Numbered from the stretch's first letter, positions 1 through 10,761 are shown. The stretch is DNA of 64,000 bases from Coenobita brevimanus (GCA_032717465.1 CM064666.1:19220511-19284510); one strand, 5' to 3'. Numbers and translations: made by a program. Notes: generated by a model not told the origin, from the letters alone.

Positions 1-1735
1 TCAGGTCTCACTACCATACAGCATGACACTCCTAACACATGCTGCATACAAAGACCTCTTAGCACGTAGGGAGAGTCCTCTCAATGTCATGAGAGGCAAG
101 AGCTCCCTGAACTTCTTCCAACCACTTCTCACCCTAGCCACAGAACTAGCTCCAGCCCCACCTCCAGCACACAACATGTCTCCCAAATAACAAAACTCTT
201 CCACACACTCAAGAGATTCACCAGCAAGATCAATCCTTTCACGCCTGACAATCTCCATCAGCTCTCCCCGACGTGCCGTACACATAAAATCAGTATTACC
301 TCACAGTATACCTCTGACAGCACTACATCTCTTGCACCCCCATTTATCACAAACACCGCACAAGATGGAATTACTTCCCACGCCCTTGTGTCAAACTGCA
401 CATGGCCACTCTCCCTCGTCGTTGACAGTACCGCCACCAACCCTAGATATCATCACTTTTGTTTTATCTGCAGTTACCCTTAAGCCCTTGTGCCCCATAC
501 CATCCCTCCACTTCCTAAATCTTTGCTCCGCTTCCCTTTCACTCTCTGCAATCAACACCAAATCATCGGCATGCAACATCTCCCACAGGAATCTGCTTTT
601 GAAGTCATGTGAGAGGGCTTCAAGTACCATGATAAACAACATAGGACTCAAAACTGACCCCTGATGCACACCAACGTTCACGGAAAACTCATCACTCAAA
701 TCTCCAATCACTCTTACCTGGGTGCTACCTGGGTGCGAGCACCCACATACATAGCCATAACCACCCTAACCAGCCACTCCTCCTAGTCAAGCCTTCTCAT
801 TGCCCACTTCACCACCTCTCTAGGGACTCTGTCAAGGGCCTTTTCCAAATCAACAAAAACAAAATACAGATCCCTTTTCTTACCAATATATTTTTCCTGA
901 AGCTGTTAACAATGAATATGGCATCAGTGGTCCCCCTACCTGGCATAAACCCAAAATGCACCTCATCAACATTCACTCTCTCTCTAATCATACCTTCTTA
1001 GACTCTCTCCATTACCTTCATTATCTGATCTAAAAGCTCTATACCTCTATAATTTCCTATTTCCAGGTCATCACCCTTCCCTTTATACACATTTACAATT
1101 ACATTCTTCAGCCAATCATCTGGGACAACACCATCCACCCATCATCCAATCCTATATTGCCCCATGAGGAGCGTAGGAGCCCGAGGCTAGGCAGTTGGTC
1201 TCGACATTTAAGATGAGAGTGACCAGCCTCACTTATCCCTGAGTGGCATTCACTCATAAATAATCATATTTGTCAGGTCAGTGACTAATCGCACCCCTAT
1301 ATCTCCTGAGGCCTTCAACATTTCGGCAGTCAACCCAGTCACACCTGCTGCCTTACCCACCTTCATCCTGCCTATTGCCTCACTCACAGTAGCAGCATGA
1401 ATCAAAGGCCAAGGGCCAAACACTGGATCTGCTGGCTCCAAACCTTCCCTGTCCCAGTCACACTCCTCATTCAACAACCGGTTATAATGCTCTCTCCATG
1501 CATCTTTAATATCCCCACTGTTCACCACTACCCTTCCTTCATCATTCTTCACACACTGCTCACCTATAATATCCCGATTATCCCTCTTCATCTGATCACT
1601 TCATCACCTTAAATATCATATTTTTCCTTTCCACACTATTTAGGTTATCAAACAAAAGTCTCGGTGACTCAGACTTCGCCCTGTATACCTCTCTTCTAGC
1701 CCTACGCTTGGCAGCCAAGTATTCCTCTTTGCTAT
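1..1735 (-). pseudogene. RTE-like LINE (family A), broken reverse transcriptase, copy A
   Basis: Minus-strand reading gives successive pieces of a non-LTR reverse transcriptase spread over several frames. From 5' to 3' they are a KEEYLAAKRRARREVYRAKS linker (1610-1735), a region with RMKVGKAAG (1250-1591), a GFMPGRGTTDAIF piece (809-991), the catalytic block with GVHQGSVLSPMLF and HADDLVLIAES (391-711), and the C-terminal CYLGDML...LYGSET block (1-285). The endonuclease half is missing, so the copy is 5'-truncated. Frame changes and a short repeat inserted at about 1138-1258 show that it is dead. The wording and order of motifs match the RTE clade. The 3' end lies left of the window, but copy B shows it, including a (TAA)n tail. 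Confidence 0.85.
1138..1258. repeat. Short dispersed repeat S (SINE-like), copy A
   Basis: A block of about 120 bp contains CCCCATGAGGAGCGTAGGAG and, further on, AAGATGAGAGTGACCAGCC and GAGTGGCATT. Related copies lie at about 22211-22264, 27789-27872, 28773-28872 and, within the duplicon, 31625-31745. Here it sits inside the LINE A reverse transcriptase and interrupts it. No clear pol III box pair or A tail was seen, so the SINE label is tentative. Confidence 0.6.
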
Positions 1736-1741
1736 AATGAT

Positions 1742-2200
1742 AATCATCATCATCATCCGGGCAGGGTGAGGAGTAGCAATGTCCAGACAGCCCAAATTTG
1801 CCCAATCCAATAGGCCACGCTTCCATTCGCTCACCATTCAAGCCCTCAGAATCCTGGCTCTGTATGATACACCAAAAACACTGACCACGTTCTGTAGCTT
1901 CACATAAATGTATCCGAGAGTCAATAATAATAATAGTAATAATAATAATAAAAATGCAGTACCCCAGTCTGCAGTCCACATACAATATACGCTGGGTACA
2001 GTTTACATATTGAAGGGACAAAAAAAATGTCACCATATGCTGAATTAATCTGCCTTCCAATACAAAGAATTACAGAAATCTGCCTATATCACACTCCAGG
2101 GGTTGTTGCTGTTGATCAACCCTTGTCTGTCTAGATGAGCAAACCCATCAACTGCAGGGAAGCAACTGCCCTTCCCATGCACTGAGTCTGTGTTCCCTTG
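1742..2200. repeat. Dispersed repeat F, copy A
   Basis: The block starts with an (ATC)n stretch, then GGGCAGGGTGAGGAGTAGCA, CAGCCCAAATTTGCCCAATC and, after a (TAA)-rich patch, GTTGCTGTTGATCAACCC. The same order recurs at 52128-52490 and in part at 60600-60800. Short heads of it are at about 25430-25475, 28375-28425 and 49160-49206. No coding capacity is seen. It lies directly 5' of the truncated LINE A, so it may be flank co-mobilised with it, but the other copies lack LINE A. Confidence 0.6.
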
Positions 2201-3731
2201 CGGCTGACAGCGGGGAATAGTGTAAAAGTTTAGTTCCTGGATGGATGTCACATTTGGGTAATTCCACGAAGATGTCAACCTTTTGTGTCAAAATCAGAAT
2301 TGCTTAAAAGTATATAAATTATACATCATTTTAAAGCTTAATCATTGAATTTTATGAATCAGAGAAGAAAGAGAGCCTAAACTGTCAACTTGGGGAGCTG
2401 CATAAAAAACTGTCACGTTATATCACCAAAGAAAAACCAGTGCTGAATATAGCAACTTTCATAACATCATTGACCAGAGTATGTTATTGTTTGGAATGCT
2501 GACACTGTGTTTTACTGAAAATGTGTCTATTTGAGTTGTGATTGACACTACAGTTGTCTACATATACTGTATGTTGTGGTCAGAATGTAGCATGACCTTT
2601 AAATGGAAGTATTTCAGGAGTAACGTGTCTCATGTTTTTTCCCCATTTTTCCCATACACAACTAACAAACTGGAGAATACCAACATAACTTTATATTATA
2701 AACAGGCATCCCAAGGCCTTAATAATGTAATGCTGGGATACTTTGAAATAAACCCTGGTAAGCCATATGGTGTCACACACGTTACATGCCCACTGCGAGG
2801 AACGTTAGCAGAAAATGATGTAAAGTTTCTCACGCACACCTTTGAACAAAAAATCAAAGTACCTGCACTGAAGTCCAATGATAAAACCCCTGTGTTTGTA
2901 ATTTAGTATGTTATCTTTAAGTTTTTATTCTTTCCAAACAGTAAATTGATTTTGCCTGGTACCTGGTGAGTGTGCTTTACCATCATGTCTCCAATGACTC
3001 CAGCTGATTATTTGAATTCTGCTGGTATTCATTTTACATATGTATCATTGTGGACTGATGGGGCAGCAGCCCACTTCAAGAATAGGTATTCTATGGCAGC
3101 TCTAACCTCTTACAAAGCCATCCACAACTGCACAGCTAAATGGAACTTTCAAGAAAGTTATCATGGCAAGGGCCCTCATGATAGGATTGGGGCTTTACTA
3201 AAACGGAATGTCTACAAGCGAGTTTTGCAAGGTCGCTGTACAGTAAGGTCTGCTGTAGAATTTTATGAGGAGGCTGAACAAATAACAGATAAAACTGAAC
3301 TAATGTATGTGTCTACTGAACATATAAACTCTGAGAAGTCAAGATATGTACAGATCTGGAAAAACTGTAAGGCAGCAAAATTCATTCAGCAGTGCAGGTC
3401 AGTAAAACCTCTTGGCCACTGTAAAGTAGCATTGTATCATTTGACTGCAGACCAATCACCTTTTAAGCAGTGCTAACTTCAGGAGACTGGCTATGACCCA
3501 CAATCTGACTCCAGTACTAGCAGTGATAGGGAAGGTACACCATCTCTTGCAGAAATGTCAGAGTCATTCATGTCCCAGCCTGAGCCACAGAGTACTACTG
3601 ATATTGAAGCAACACAAAAACCATCCCCAGGTAACTATGTACTAGTTCACTGCACTACCATGAAGCTGTCGAAGCATTATGTTGCAGTGGTAGAATCAGT
3701 TCCGGAGCCAGGCATGTTTGAAGTTAATTAT

Positions 3732-3735
3732 TTAA
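3732..3735. repeat. TTAA target-site duplication, left, of piggyBac
   Basis: TTAA here and at 7975-7978 flank the insertion. Copy B has one TTAA (34221-34224) at the same point with matching flanks, which is the empty site. Confidence 0.97.
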
Positions 3736-4573
3736 CCCCTACACCGCGGGCTTGTTTACCAATTACTTGCGTGTCCCGCGGGGTTATTTGGGCTCCGACA
3801 GACTCTCAAAAAATATTTGCTAAAAATCAGTTATTAGTCCTAGAATAATAAAATTATATATGCTTATAGCACATACCTTCAGCTTTCTCCTGGAATGATT
3901 GTTGAGCCTTCGTCAGTTTCCGTAGGACTTGTGGAGACCTCTGAAGTAGGGTAACTAAGTCTCCACTTTACACTTCCCGACAACCCGTTATATGATTACC
4001 ACAGCCAGATACAAACACTATAAACACTATTCTACCATTTTCAAGTAGTTTGGGATCCATACTAAAAAAAAAAACAGTGTGAAAGCAATGGAAATTACGA
4101 GCGCGTCTGATCGCCGCACTTGCGCTAGTTCGCTCTAGGCACTCTGTCATTTATTATTCATAAAACCCCTCACACTTTATATTTCTATTACTATATCACA
4201 CTTATATATATCTGGAGTCTTTCTCCATAAGTTTCATTCAGTCGTATTATTTTATTGTCACTGAAGTCATTCTATTTTTCAGTCAGTAAAATACGTAGAG
4301 AGCCACGGATTCACTCTCACTGTTATAACATAAATTATTTGTACTCATATTCTTATATTACTAATTACTTACATTACTATTTACATTTTCTATTCTATTT
4401 TCAATATTTACCCTTCTATTTTACTTACAATATGTTATTCACTGTCACTTTCAGTAAGATGAAACTATAGTACACTGTTCAATCATATGAACTGAACATC
4501 CATTGCTTTCACCTGCTATTTACACATTATTTACACATTATTTCCAAATAATTCTGCTTCCACACTTGCACTG

Positions 4574-6812
4574 TTAGAACTGCTTCTGGCTGTGATAATC
4601 GAAGAAGCAGGTTACACAGAGGGGAACCTGGCATTCAGCGCACTGCCAAGAGGTGCGTTTATGCTCAGGTGTGCGGCGTGTGGTATGCGCACATACCTGA
4701 CACCTGCGAATCGCAGCCTTCCTTTTCCCTGTGGCAGGCATTAGCTCAAGTCTGTGCCGATCCATATACGCCCTCTGCTCAAGTCGGTCGGGAAGTGTAA
4801 CTGGATGGCGCCTTGGAGTTGCTGCTTGCACCTTACCATATTTTTCCAGCAGCTGCTGGACACAAGTCCTGGCGAACAACCTCAGGGAGAAGGACTTGGG
4901 CGGCTTTACCTTCATCTTGTACAGGATGAAGGCGTTCAGCATCGTCATATCTATGAGATGCAGAAAACTTTCCTGTACCACCTAGTATTCTTCCTGAGGC
5001 AGTCGATCTCACCAATCATCATGTCGGACTTGTCCACCAGCCGCATGTTTATATTATAGTCCAACACAGCATCAGGTTTCATCACAGGTTCGCCTGTCCT
5101 ACGGTCGACCTTCCCACTGTCTCTCATCTCCCCCTTATGTACGGTGGTGAGCATGTGCACGACTCTCTTGTCATGCCACCGTATTGCCAGCATCTTCTCA
5201 GACTTGCGTAGGTGCACGTCTCCTCGCTGCGAGTTTCCTGCCTCTGGGAATTTGGGGAAGTTGGCACGATTACTTTTGACAGTGCCGCAGGAGCCAATGC
5301 CGTGCTCAGAAAGGTATTTGGCAAGTTTCGGTGCTGTATAGTAGTTGTCTGTATACAGCACATGATTCACACCAAAATACTTTTCTAGGAGCACTTTCAC
5401 TACACAGCCTGAGAAGCCAAGGGGGTGTGTTTTATCGAGATCGACAGTGCTGGCTGAATATATGACGAAGTCAAGGATGTACCCCGTCTTACAGTCGCAC
5501 AGTACAAAGAACTTAATTCCAAAGCGATGGCGTTTGCTTGGAATGTACTGGACAAACCGAAGACGTCCTCTGAACAGAACCAAGGACTCATCAATGACAA
5601 CCTTCTGAAATGGGTGGAAGAATGACATGAACTTATCCTTCATTCTGTTCAGAATCTCCCGGATCTTCCAGAGTGGGTCGGTTTGGGAAGGTACATCATT
5701 ATCGGCAAAGTGCAGGTTTCCCATGATGTTCCGGAAGCGATCTCTGGCCATGTACTTGTTGAAGGTCGGTGAGGGTAGTAAGGGGTCCATGGACCAGTAT
5801 TCTTCCAACTCATGCTTCTTGGAGTGTGGCATAAGAAGCATGAGGGCAAAGAACACATACAGCTCCTGCACTCCCAGCATGGACCACTGTTGCATCTTGG
5901 CTGCACCTGTACCACTAGCAGCACGTTGTGATTCGAACCTGTTAGTCTCATCACATATGTGCTGCATGACTTCGTCATCTAGGAAGGCCAAAAGGTAGTC
6001 GACACACTCAGCATTTTCGTCCATAGTGAAGGCAGACTGAACTCCTGACGAGCTCTCATCGAAAACCAGGTTTTCGGGGACAAAATCTGACCCTTCCGTC
6101 CACGCGAAGGCGTCCAGGATTCCCTGGCGTGGCGGTGGAGGGCTGGTGGTGGTGGTGGTGGAGGTTGGCTGAGAGGGAGGCTTATCACGGTCAAGGTCAC
6201 TCGCACTGACCCTAGGTTGCTGTACAGCACTAGCAGCCCTTACCCTACTAGCTACACTACTTCTCACTCTCTTAGATCTACCTCTACCTCTACGGCCGGC
6301 CTTCACTGTTGATGCTGGTGGTGACTCCGACGACGAAGACTCCGGAGATAACTCAGCCGACGATGATGACGAGATGAGTAAGCGGGGCTTGGGGAACGGG
6401 GAGGTGAATGATCTCGTGACTCATGGCGGGCTGGGTCACGTGGGGGCATTGTTCTGGGGCTAACACGCCGCCTTTTCACTCCCTTCCCAAATTCTTTTCC
6501 TTCCTGCACTAAAGGCTCCTTTCCCTTGGAGCTACACACAGATTCACTGGTAGGAGCACTTGTTGTCGCTGTTTCTGGCGCGATAAGTTCACCCAGCTCA
6601 TCACACGATTCACCGGAATCGTCAAAATCGCTGTCCATTATTATCATCGACAATTCAGCAAGTTCTCGTGCCACTGCAGAGTCACTGAGGCCTTTCCTGC
6701 TTGCCTCAACACTTTTCTTGGGGGTAGAGGTCACGGGGCCCTTTGCAATGGGCGCAGAAGCGGCAGGAATGGCGGGATGAGTGCGACATGTTGTCTCTGC
6801 AGTGGAGGACAA
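4574..6812 (-). pseudogene. piggyBac transposase, frameshifted
   Basis: The gene reads in three pieces. An N-terminal acidic, low-complexity part (6303-6812) contains MDSDFDDSGES, the likely true start region. The core is 4951-6306 and the C-terminal part is 4574-4981. In the core the expected three aspartates are visible: VVIDES (D239 of that frame), LYTDNYY (D320) and LVDKSD (D425). The C-terminal part has a cysteine-rich domain with CQVC, CAEC and CVTCFFDYH, as in the family. Core and C-terminus are joined by a one-base frameshift at about 4964-4970, inside a short T run. The N-terminal and core frames overlap by 4 bases, which is a second shift or an intron. Either decay or sequence error could explain the shifts. 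Otherwise the catalytic core is intact. Confidence 0.9.
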
Positions 6813-6830
6813 GGAACTAAATGCCGCGGC

Positions 6831-7766
6831 TTATCTGAGAAGGGAAGGGTTGACAATGACACTTTAGGCTGACTGCTGCTAACTTACAGGCTAATTTTTT
6901 ATAGGTAGAAAATCTCGGCAATAAATAAAGAAATAGGTACTTTCAGGTGAATGTAAATGTCAATTAGGATTCTCCCTTCCTTTCTGATATATATTTTTAT
7001 TACAGACATCGATTACAAGGCATAAATCAAAGGGGAAATTACCGTGGTAATGTAGCGAATGAATGCACGTGAGGTTTTGTCAGGTGATAATTGGGCAATT
7101 TCTGGAGTATAACACTATCACTTACCTGTTTTTTTTTTGGTATATATTATTGGGTAAAAATATTGGGCATAGGGCTTATTTCAATGGATGAAATCTGTGG
7201 AAAAAGAAGAGGGAAATTTCCGTAGCGCAGCGCAGCGTGAGAGGTGAGAGGAGAGGGTAATGGAGGGCAAGTAGGGAGGGGAGTCAAGAAGGGGGTAAAT
7301 TATCTGAGAAGGGAAGGGTTGACAATGACACTTTAGGCTTACTGCTGCTAACTTACATGCTAATTTTTTATAGGTAGAAAATCTCGGCAATAAATATAGA
7401 AATAGGTAGTTCCAGGTGACTGTAAATGTCAATTAGGATTCTCCCTGCCTTTCTGATATATATTTTTATTACAGACATCGATTACAAGGCATAAATCAAA
7501 GGGGAAATTACCGTGGTAATGTAGCGAATGAATGCACGTGAGGTGTTGTCAGGTGATATTTAGGCAATTTCTGGAGTATAACACTATCACTTACCTTTTT
7601 TTTTTTGGTATATATTATTGGGTAAAAATATAGGGCATAGGGCTTATTTCAATGGATGAAATCTGTGGAAAGAGAAGGGGGAAATTTCCGTAGCGCAGCG
7701 CGGCGTGGGAGGTGAGAGGAGAGGGTAATGGAGGGCAGGTAGGGAGGGGAGTCAGGAAGGGGTTAA
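6831..7766. repeat. 469-bp direct tandem duplication inside piggyBac
   Basis: Unit 1 (6831-7299) and unit 2 (7300-7766) both begin TTATCTGAGAAGGGAAGGGT and both end in a GGAGGGGAGTCARGAAGGGG-type sequence. They differ by scattered substitutions and small indels in a T run. They lie 5' of the transposase gene, between it and the right terminus, so this may duplicate promoter or end-binding sequence. Confidence 0.92.
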
Positions 7767-7974
7767 AATAGCTAAAATGTCAACAATGGATGGGAGTACA
7801 GATGAGATTTGGAGTGCTGACTAGTGTTGGACATTGGCAGTACTGATATATGATACAAGCCACCACTTGAGAGCCCGGGATAATTCAAAATAACACAGAA
7901 TCACAAAAGTGACGCCCCGCGGTATGATCCATTGTAGCCGAGCGTCACGAAAGTGACGCCCCGCGGTTAAGGGG

Positions 7975-7978
7975 TTAA
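7975..7978. repeat. TTAA target-site duplication, right, of piggyBac
   Basis: This is the partner of 3732-3735. Sequence after it (GAAAGAGAGGCACTGAC) continues the ORF found uninterrupted in copy B. Confidence 0.97.
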
Positions 7979-9039
7979 GAAAGAGAGGCACTGACAAAAT
8001 GGGTGATAGTCAGTTTCATTTTCCTGACAACCTGGACAGAGCTGAGATCTCAGAGGATATGGTTGTGCAGGTATTTCCAACTCCTCGTGTGTCAAGAATG
8101 ACACGCACATTCAAAGGGGTGAATTTTCCTTCCTCAATTAAATAGTCTAAAAGGATGAATTTTCCATCTTCGATGAGCAAGTAGTTGATATTTGTATTCT
8201 TTATATCGCTGTTGTGATGTACAGGTAAGCTTATCATGTAACTTTCACATCTCTTACTGGCTATTGGGTTACCTACATGTTATAAGGTAATTTCTGTTCA
8301 TAATATTCAAAATTACATTGTTCTTTTCCGCTACATCACCCCCAACCCTGGTTTACAAGAATCATGTTTTGGTTAATTTATCGTGTTTCACATTAATACA
8401 TGACTTACATTGTTTTGTGATAATTACTGTAACCTTCATAAAAGATGATTTTGTAATTATATGAGAAATATAAATCGCACAAGTAACGTTTCTCACTTTT
8501 CCTGTTACGTGTCTCACGATCACATCTTCCTTAACAGTAGCAAAATTCTTAGGGGAAATAGAATTTGCTGGCCATGATTATGATCCTCATACACTGACAT
8601 ATGACTGATATAAAGCACTTCTTGACCTAACCAGTAAAATCACAGAGTTACTGAAAATATTCATGCAAAGTAAAAGGTGGGGTAACATCGCGGTAACGTT
8701 TCTCATGCCACTTTTAAAAATTTATATAAAATCAGAATAAAAAGATATGAATAATCTGACCATGGCATAATGTATTGTGAGGTGTTGGTAGTATACCTTG
8801 CAAACAGCATTTATTTATATTGCCTACATAATACAAGTGAGAGTAGATCAGTAACTTATCTCTGATTATAACGTTTCTCACGATGGAATGACCCATTTAC
8901 ATCTCTCCACTCAGTTAACAGGGGCACCATAGTTGGCTCCACTTCACCTCATAAAATGGTTCACCTATCAAAAATGGTTACCACTCACAGGTGTAAGTGT
9001 GTTCCTGGGTTACAGAAGTGAAATCAAAAGTACATTCAA

Positions 9040-9215
9040 AGTCCCTTCCTTCCTCTCAACTCTTCCATTGTAAACCTAGCCCTCCCAGGCGTAGCATTCA
9101 AGAACACACAACACATCCATCTAATCACTGTCCTCTGTATGTCTGAGCCAATGAATATCCTCTTCCTTTACTGCCCATGTCTCACTACCATCCAGCATTA
9201 CACTCCTAACGCATG
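9040..9215 (-). mobile_element. LINE A fragment (3' coding part)
   Basis: CTCAACTCTTCCATTGTAAA and the following text to CACTCCTAACGCATG match the minus-strand LINE A sequence seen at 30365-30525. It is short and non-coding. The copy B partner is at about 35285-35460, with one base deleted. Confidence 0.75.
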
Positions 9216-9289
9216 TCCAAGATGAATATAATTTCCTGACCAACACATATACAACATAAGGTCCAATACTAGACTTCCTTTACTTAGCC

Positions 9290-9842
9290 TAAGGTGCCTT
9301 CATGTGGTGGCACTGATGTGTGTGAGTGGTGGAGCTGCCCAGGTATTTAAACATCCCTCAACACCTTCCCTATCTCTGCATGGAGGAGGATGGAAAAAAA
9401 AAATATGTTCATCCTTGGTTTGTATAAATCCACCAACTGTGTAAATTAAAATAAAAAAAGAACTGACGCTAAAGAGGGATGCCTTCACCTGGTGACACTA
9501 ATATACAACCTCCCTCAACCCACAATTTCAAATAAGGAGGATGGTGGAGAGGATGGAGAGTGAGAGGCTAATGAAGATAATGTATGTGAGTGAGGTGGAG
9601 GGGAGGAGGTGGAGGGGGAGGCCAAGGATGAGATGGAGGAATGGAGTGGAGAGGTATATGAGAGAAAGGGGTGTGAGCTGGGACCAGGGCAGTGAAATGG
9701 CGGGGGACAGGGCGACATGGAAGCGATTTGTTTGTGGACAACCCTTACGGGATTAAGGTGTCTGGCAATAGACAGACAGGGAGATAGGATGGTGGACTGC
9801 AGGAGAAGAGCAACAACAGCCTGCAGTCCACTATATTTCATA
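9290..9842. repeat. Dispersed repeat G halves flanking a LINE B fragment
   Basis: The left half (9290-9400) has GGTGGCACTGATGTG and AAACATCCCTCAACACC. The right half (9785-9842) has GGATGGTGGACTGCAGGAGA and CAGCCTGCAGTCCACT. In other copies (49790-49940, 29230-29395) these halves are adjacent, so LINE B and other DNA appear to have been inserted between them. The copy B partner is at about 35535-36090. Confidence 0.55.
9535..9785 (+). mobile_element. LINE B 3' fragment
   Basis: The 71-codon frame 9541-9756 (MVERMESERLMKIMYVSEVE, then GRPRMRW, MAGDRATWKRFVCGQP) matches the last part of the LINE B reverse-transcriptase ORF at 56425-57492. It is followed by the family's 3' text GGATTAAGGTGTCTGGCAAT and a degenerate GACA/GATA tail. 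It is strongly 5'-truncated. Copy B: about 35783-36035. Confidence 0.85.
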
Positions 9843-10066
9843 ATCTACCTTTTGATTCACTTTCATCGCTTCACCCACAGATAAACAAACCGAGATACAT
9901 GAAAGCAACAAAACCACACGTGCCCTATGGAAACATGCCACACATACCTTCACTATAAGCACGCGCACGTGCACATGCACACACACACACACACACACGA
10001 AGATTCATATCCTGATGGGCCTGAAGCAATAACAAGAACAAAGAGGCATCACATTCACACACTTAC

Positions 10067-10190
10067 CACATTGTACAGGCAGGTGTTGGGGTTAACGTCC
10101 AATACAGTTTCAAGTTAGCTGGGGATTCCTCTTCTTCTTCTTTCCGCCTCTCTCTAGGCAGCTTCCACGGGTGACAATCAACTCACGCAC
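10067..10190 (-). other. Exon-like unit 1 (copy A)
   Basis: On the minus strand a 124-base unit begins after an acceptor-like TATATTTTTCAG, carries CCGTGGAAGCTGCC, and ends at G followed by donor-like GTAAGTGTG. Two non-duplicon relatives at 29742-29877 and 49451-49608 share the core (C/G)CTGTGGAAACTGCC-type motif, the upstream CTAAT-containing intron text and a donor. The frame shared with the other units contains a stop, so it may be a non-coding exon or a spliced repeat. Confidence 0.4.
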
Positions 10191-10295
10191 CTGAAAAATA
10201 TATTACACAATTAGTCCTTTTCTTCTGAACCTTAAGTTTACCTGGTAAGAAACGTATCTGGTGGCATCAAGAACAATATCATTTGGGGACAACAA

Positions 10296-10356
10296 TAGGG
10301 TGACATGGAGGCAATTTGTTTGTGGCCACCCCTGGAGGCATCTGGCAATAGATTGA
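10296..10356 (+). mobile_element. LINE B 3' terminal fragment
   Basis: GGGTGACATGGAGGCAATTT to ATCTGGCAATAGATTGAT matches the 3' end of LINE B and directly abuts the T-run of a minus-strand LINE C copy. Copy B: about 36543-36603. Confidence 0.75.
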
Positions 10357-10360
10357 TACT

Positions 10361-10612
10361 TTTTTTTTTTTTTTTTTTTAATGCACAGAAGGAACACAAG
10401 GCTACAAGCTCACAAGGTTGTTCCCTCCAAGAAAAAATAAAAATACGATAACAGAAGCCATATTCAAGACCCAATCATTTCAAGATGCCTGGACACACTG
10501 TATTTAAAACACTAAAGATCACAGACAGTAGGAAATACAAAGACAGTTCCAGAGTTGACCTGTTGCATACATGAAGTACTGAATGTAATGGTTAACTCTT
10601 GCATTTGAGAGT
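10361..10612 (-). mobile_element. LINE C 3' fragment with oligo(T) start
   Basis: A run of 19 T marks the poly(A) tail of a minus-strand insertion. The body matches the reverse complement of the LINE C 3' region (CTTGGAAGGAACAA, GTTGACCTGTTGCATA, GGTTAACTCTTGCAT). No open frame is seen. The copy B partner (about 36606-36855) has a shorter T run. Confidence 0.8.
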
Positions 10613-10727
10613 TTACATATTACAGAGTGAAAAAAAAAAAATGTCACCATAGACTGAATTAATGTGTCTTTCAAAACAAATAAAGGAATCAGACTTAACA
10701 ACATTCAGGAACAGACTCAGCACTCTT

Positions 10728-10759
<32 letters not shown>
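10728..10759. repeat. (CT)n(CA)n microsatellite
   Basis: CT repeats pass directly into CA repeats. In copy B (36967-37011) the CA part is clearly longer, one of the length differences between the two copies. Confidence 0.9.

Positions 10760-10761
<2 letters not shown>

Larger units (their letters stand above)
3736..7974 (-). mobile_element. piggyBac-superfamily transposon, complete ends, 4,239 bp
   Basis: Comparison with the empty site in copy B defines the ends exactly. The left end is CCCCTACACCGCGGG and the right end, reverse-complemented, is CCCCTTAACCGCGGG, matching at 13 of 15 positions. Both ends abut TTAA, the canonical piggyBac target. Inside the right end a 7-bp inverted repeat GCGTCAC / GTGACGC with a GAAA loop (7942-7959) lies next to the terminus, and a direct repeat of AAAGTGACGCCCCGCGGT occurs 45 bp inwards. 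The transposase gene is on the minus strand (4574-6812). Two tandem 469-bp repeats (6831-7766) fill its 5' side. Sequence on both sides of the gene is otherwise non-coding. Confidence 0.95.
2970..8145 (+). pseudogene. Broken transposon-type ORF, SDG/AAHFKNRY family, split by a stop and by piggyBac
   Basis: The frame runs from ATG 2970 to TAA 3474-3476 (168 aa) and continues in the same frame with LQETGYDPQSDSSTSS through 3555 to the piggyBac insertion at 3735. It resumes after it at 7979 and ends at TAG 8143-8145. In copy B the tail is continuous and ends FKGVNFPSSIK. A single in-frame TAA shared by both copies therefore breaks a protein of about 310 aa. Recognisable blocks are SLWTDGAAAHFKNRY (about residues 27-41), WNFQESYHGKGPHDRIGALLKR (about 58-79; it resembles a recurring arthropod repeat protein) and a C-terminal GNYVLVHC...KHYVAVVESV block. 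I do not know its reaction. The upstream part may be missing, since a good acceptor-like TTCTTTCCAAACAG precedes it. Confidence 0.6.
2255..8895 (+). mobile_element. Probable DNA transposon of unknown family, copy A, interrupted by piggyBac
   Basis: The left end reads TGGGTAATTCCACGA and the reverse complement of the right end reads TGGGTCATTCCATCGTG, an imperfect terminal inverted repeat. Without the nested piggyBac the element is about 2.4 kb, the same as the uninterrupted copy B at 32742-35141. It encloses a broken ORF (2970-8145) whose protein has an SLWTDGAAAHFKNRY block, and it carries five copies of a TAACGTTTCTCAC-like motif (about 2617, 8484, 8503, 8694 and 8871). No target-site duplication is obvious. 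The ends and family are inference. The empty site is not in this window. Confidence 0.5.

Noticed and set aside
2538..2906. 122-codon frame upstream of the transposon ORF
   Set aside because: It is shortened in copy B by a 2-base insertion, with no compensating change, and its composition is unlike a protein. The shared real frame begins at 2970.
4255..4470. 71-codon Tyr/Phe-rich frame in the piggyBac left arm
   Set aside because: AT-rich non-coding DNA between terminus and transposase. No homology or start context, and the real gene is on the other strand.
5627..5998. Opposite-strand 123-codon frame
   Set aside because: A shadow of the piggyBac transposase core, which has the catalytic motifs.
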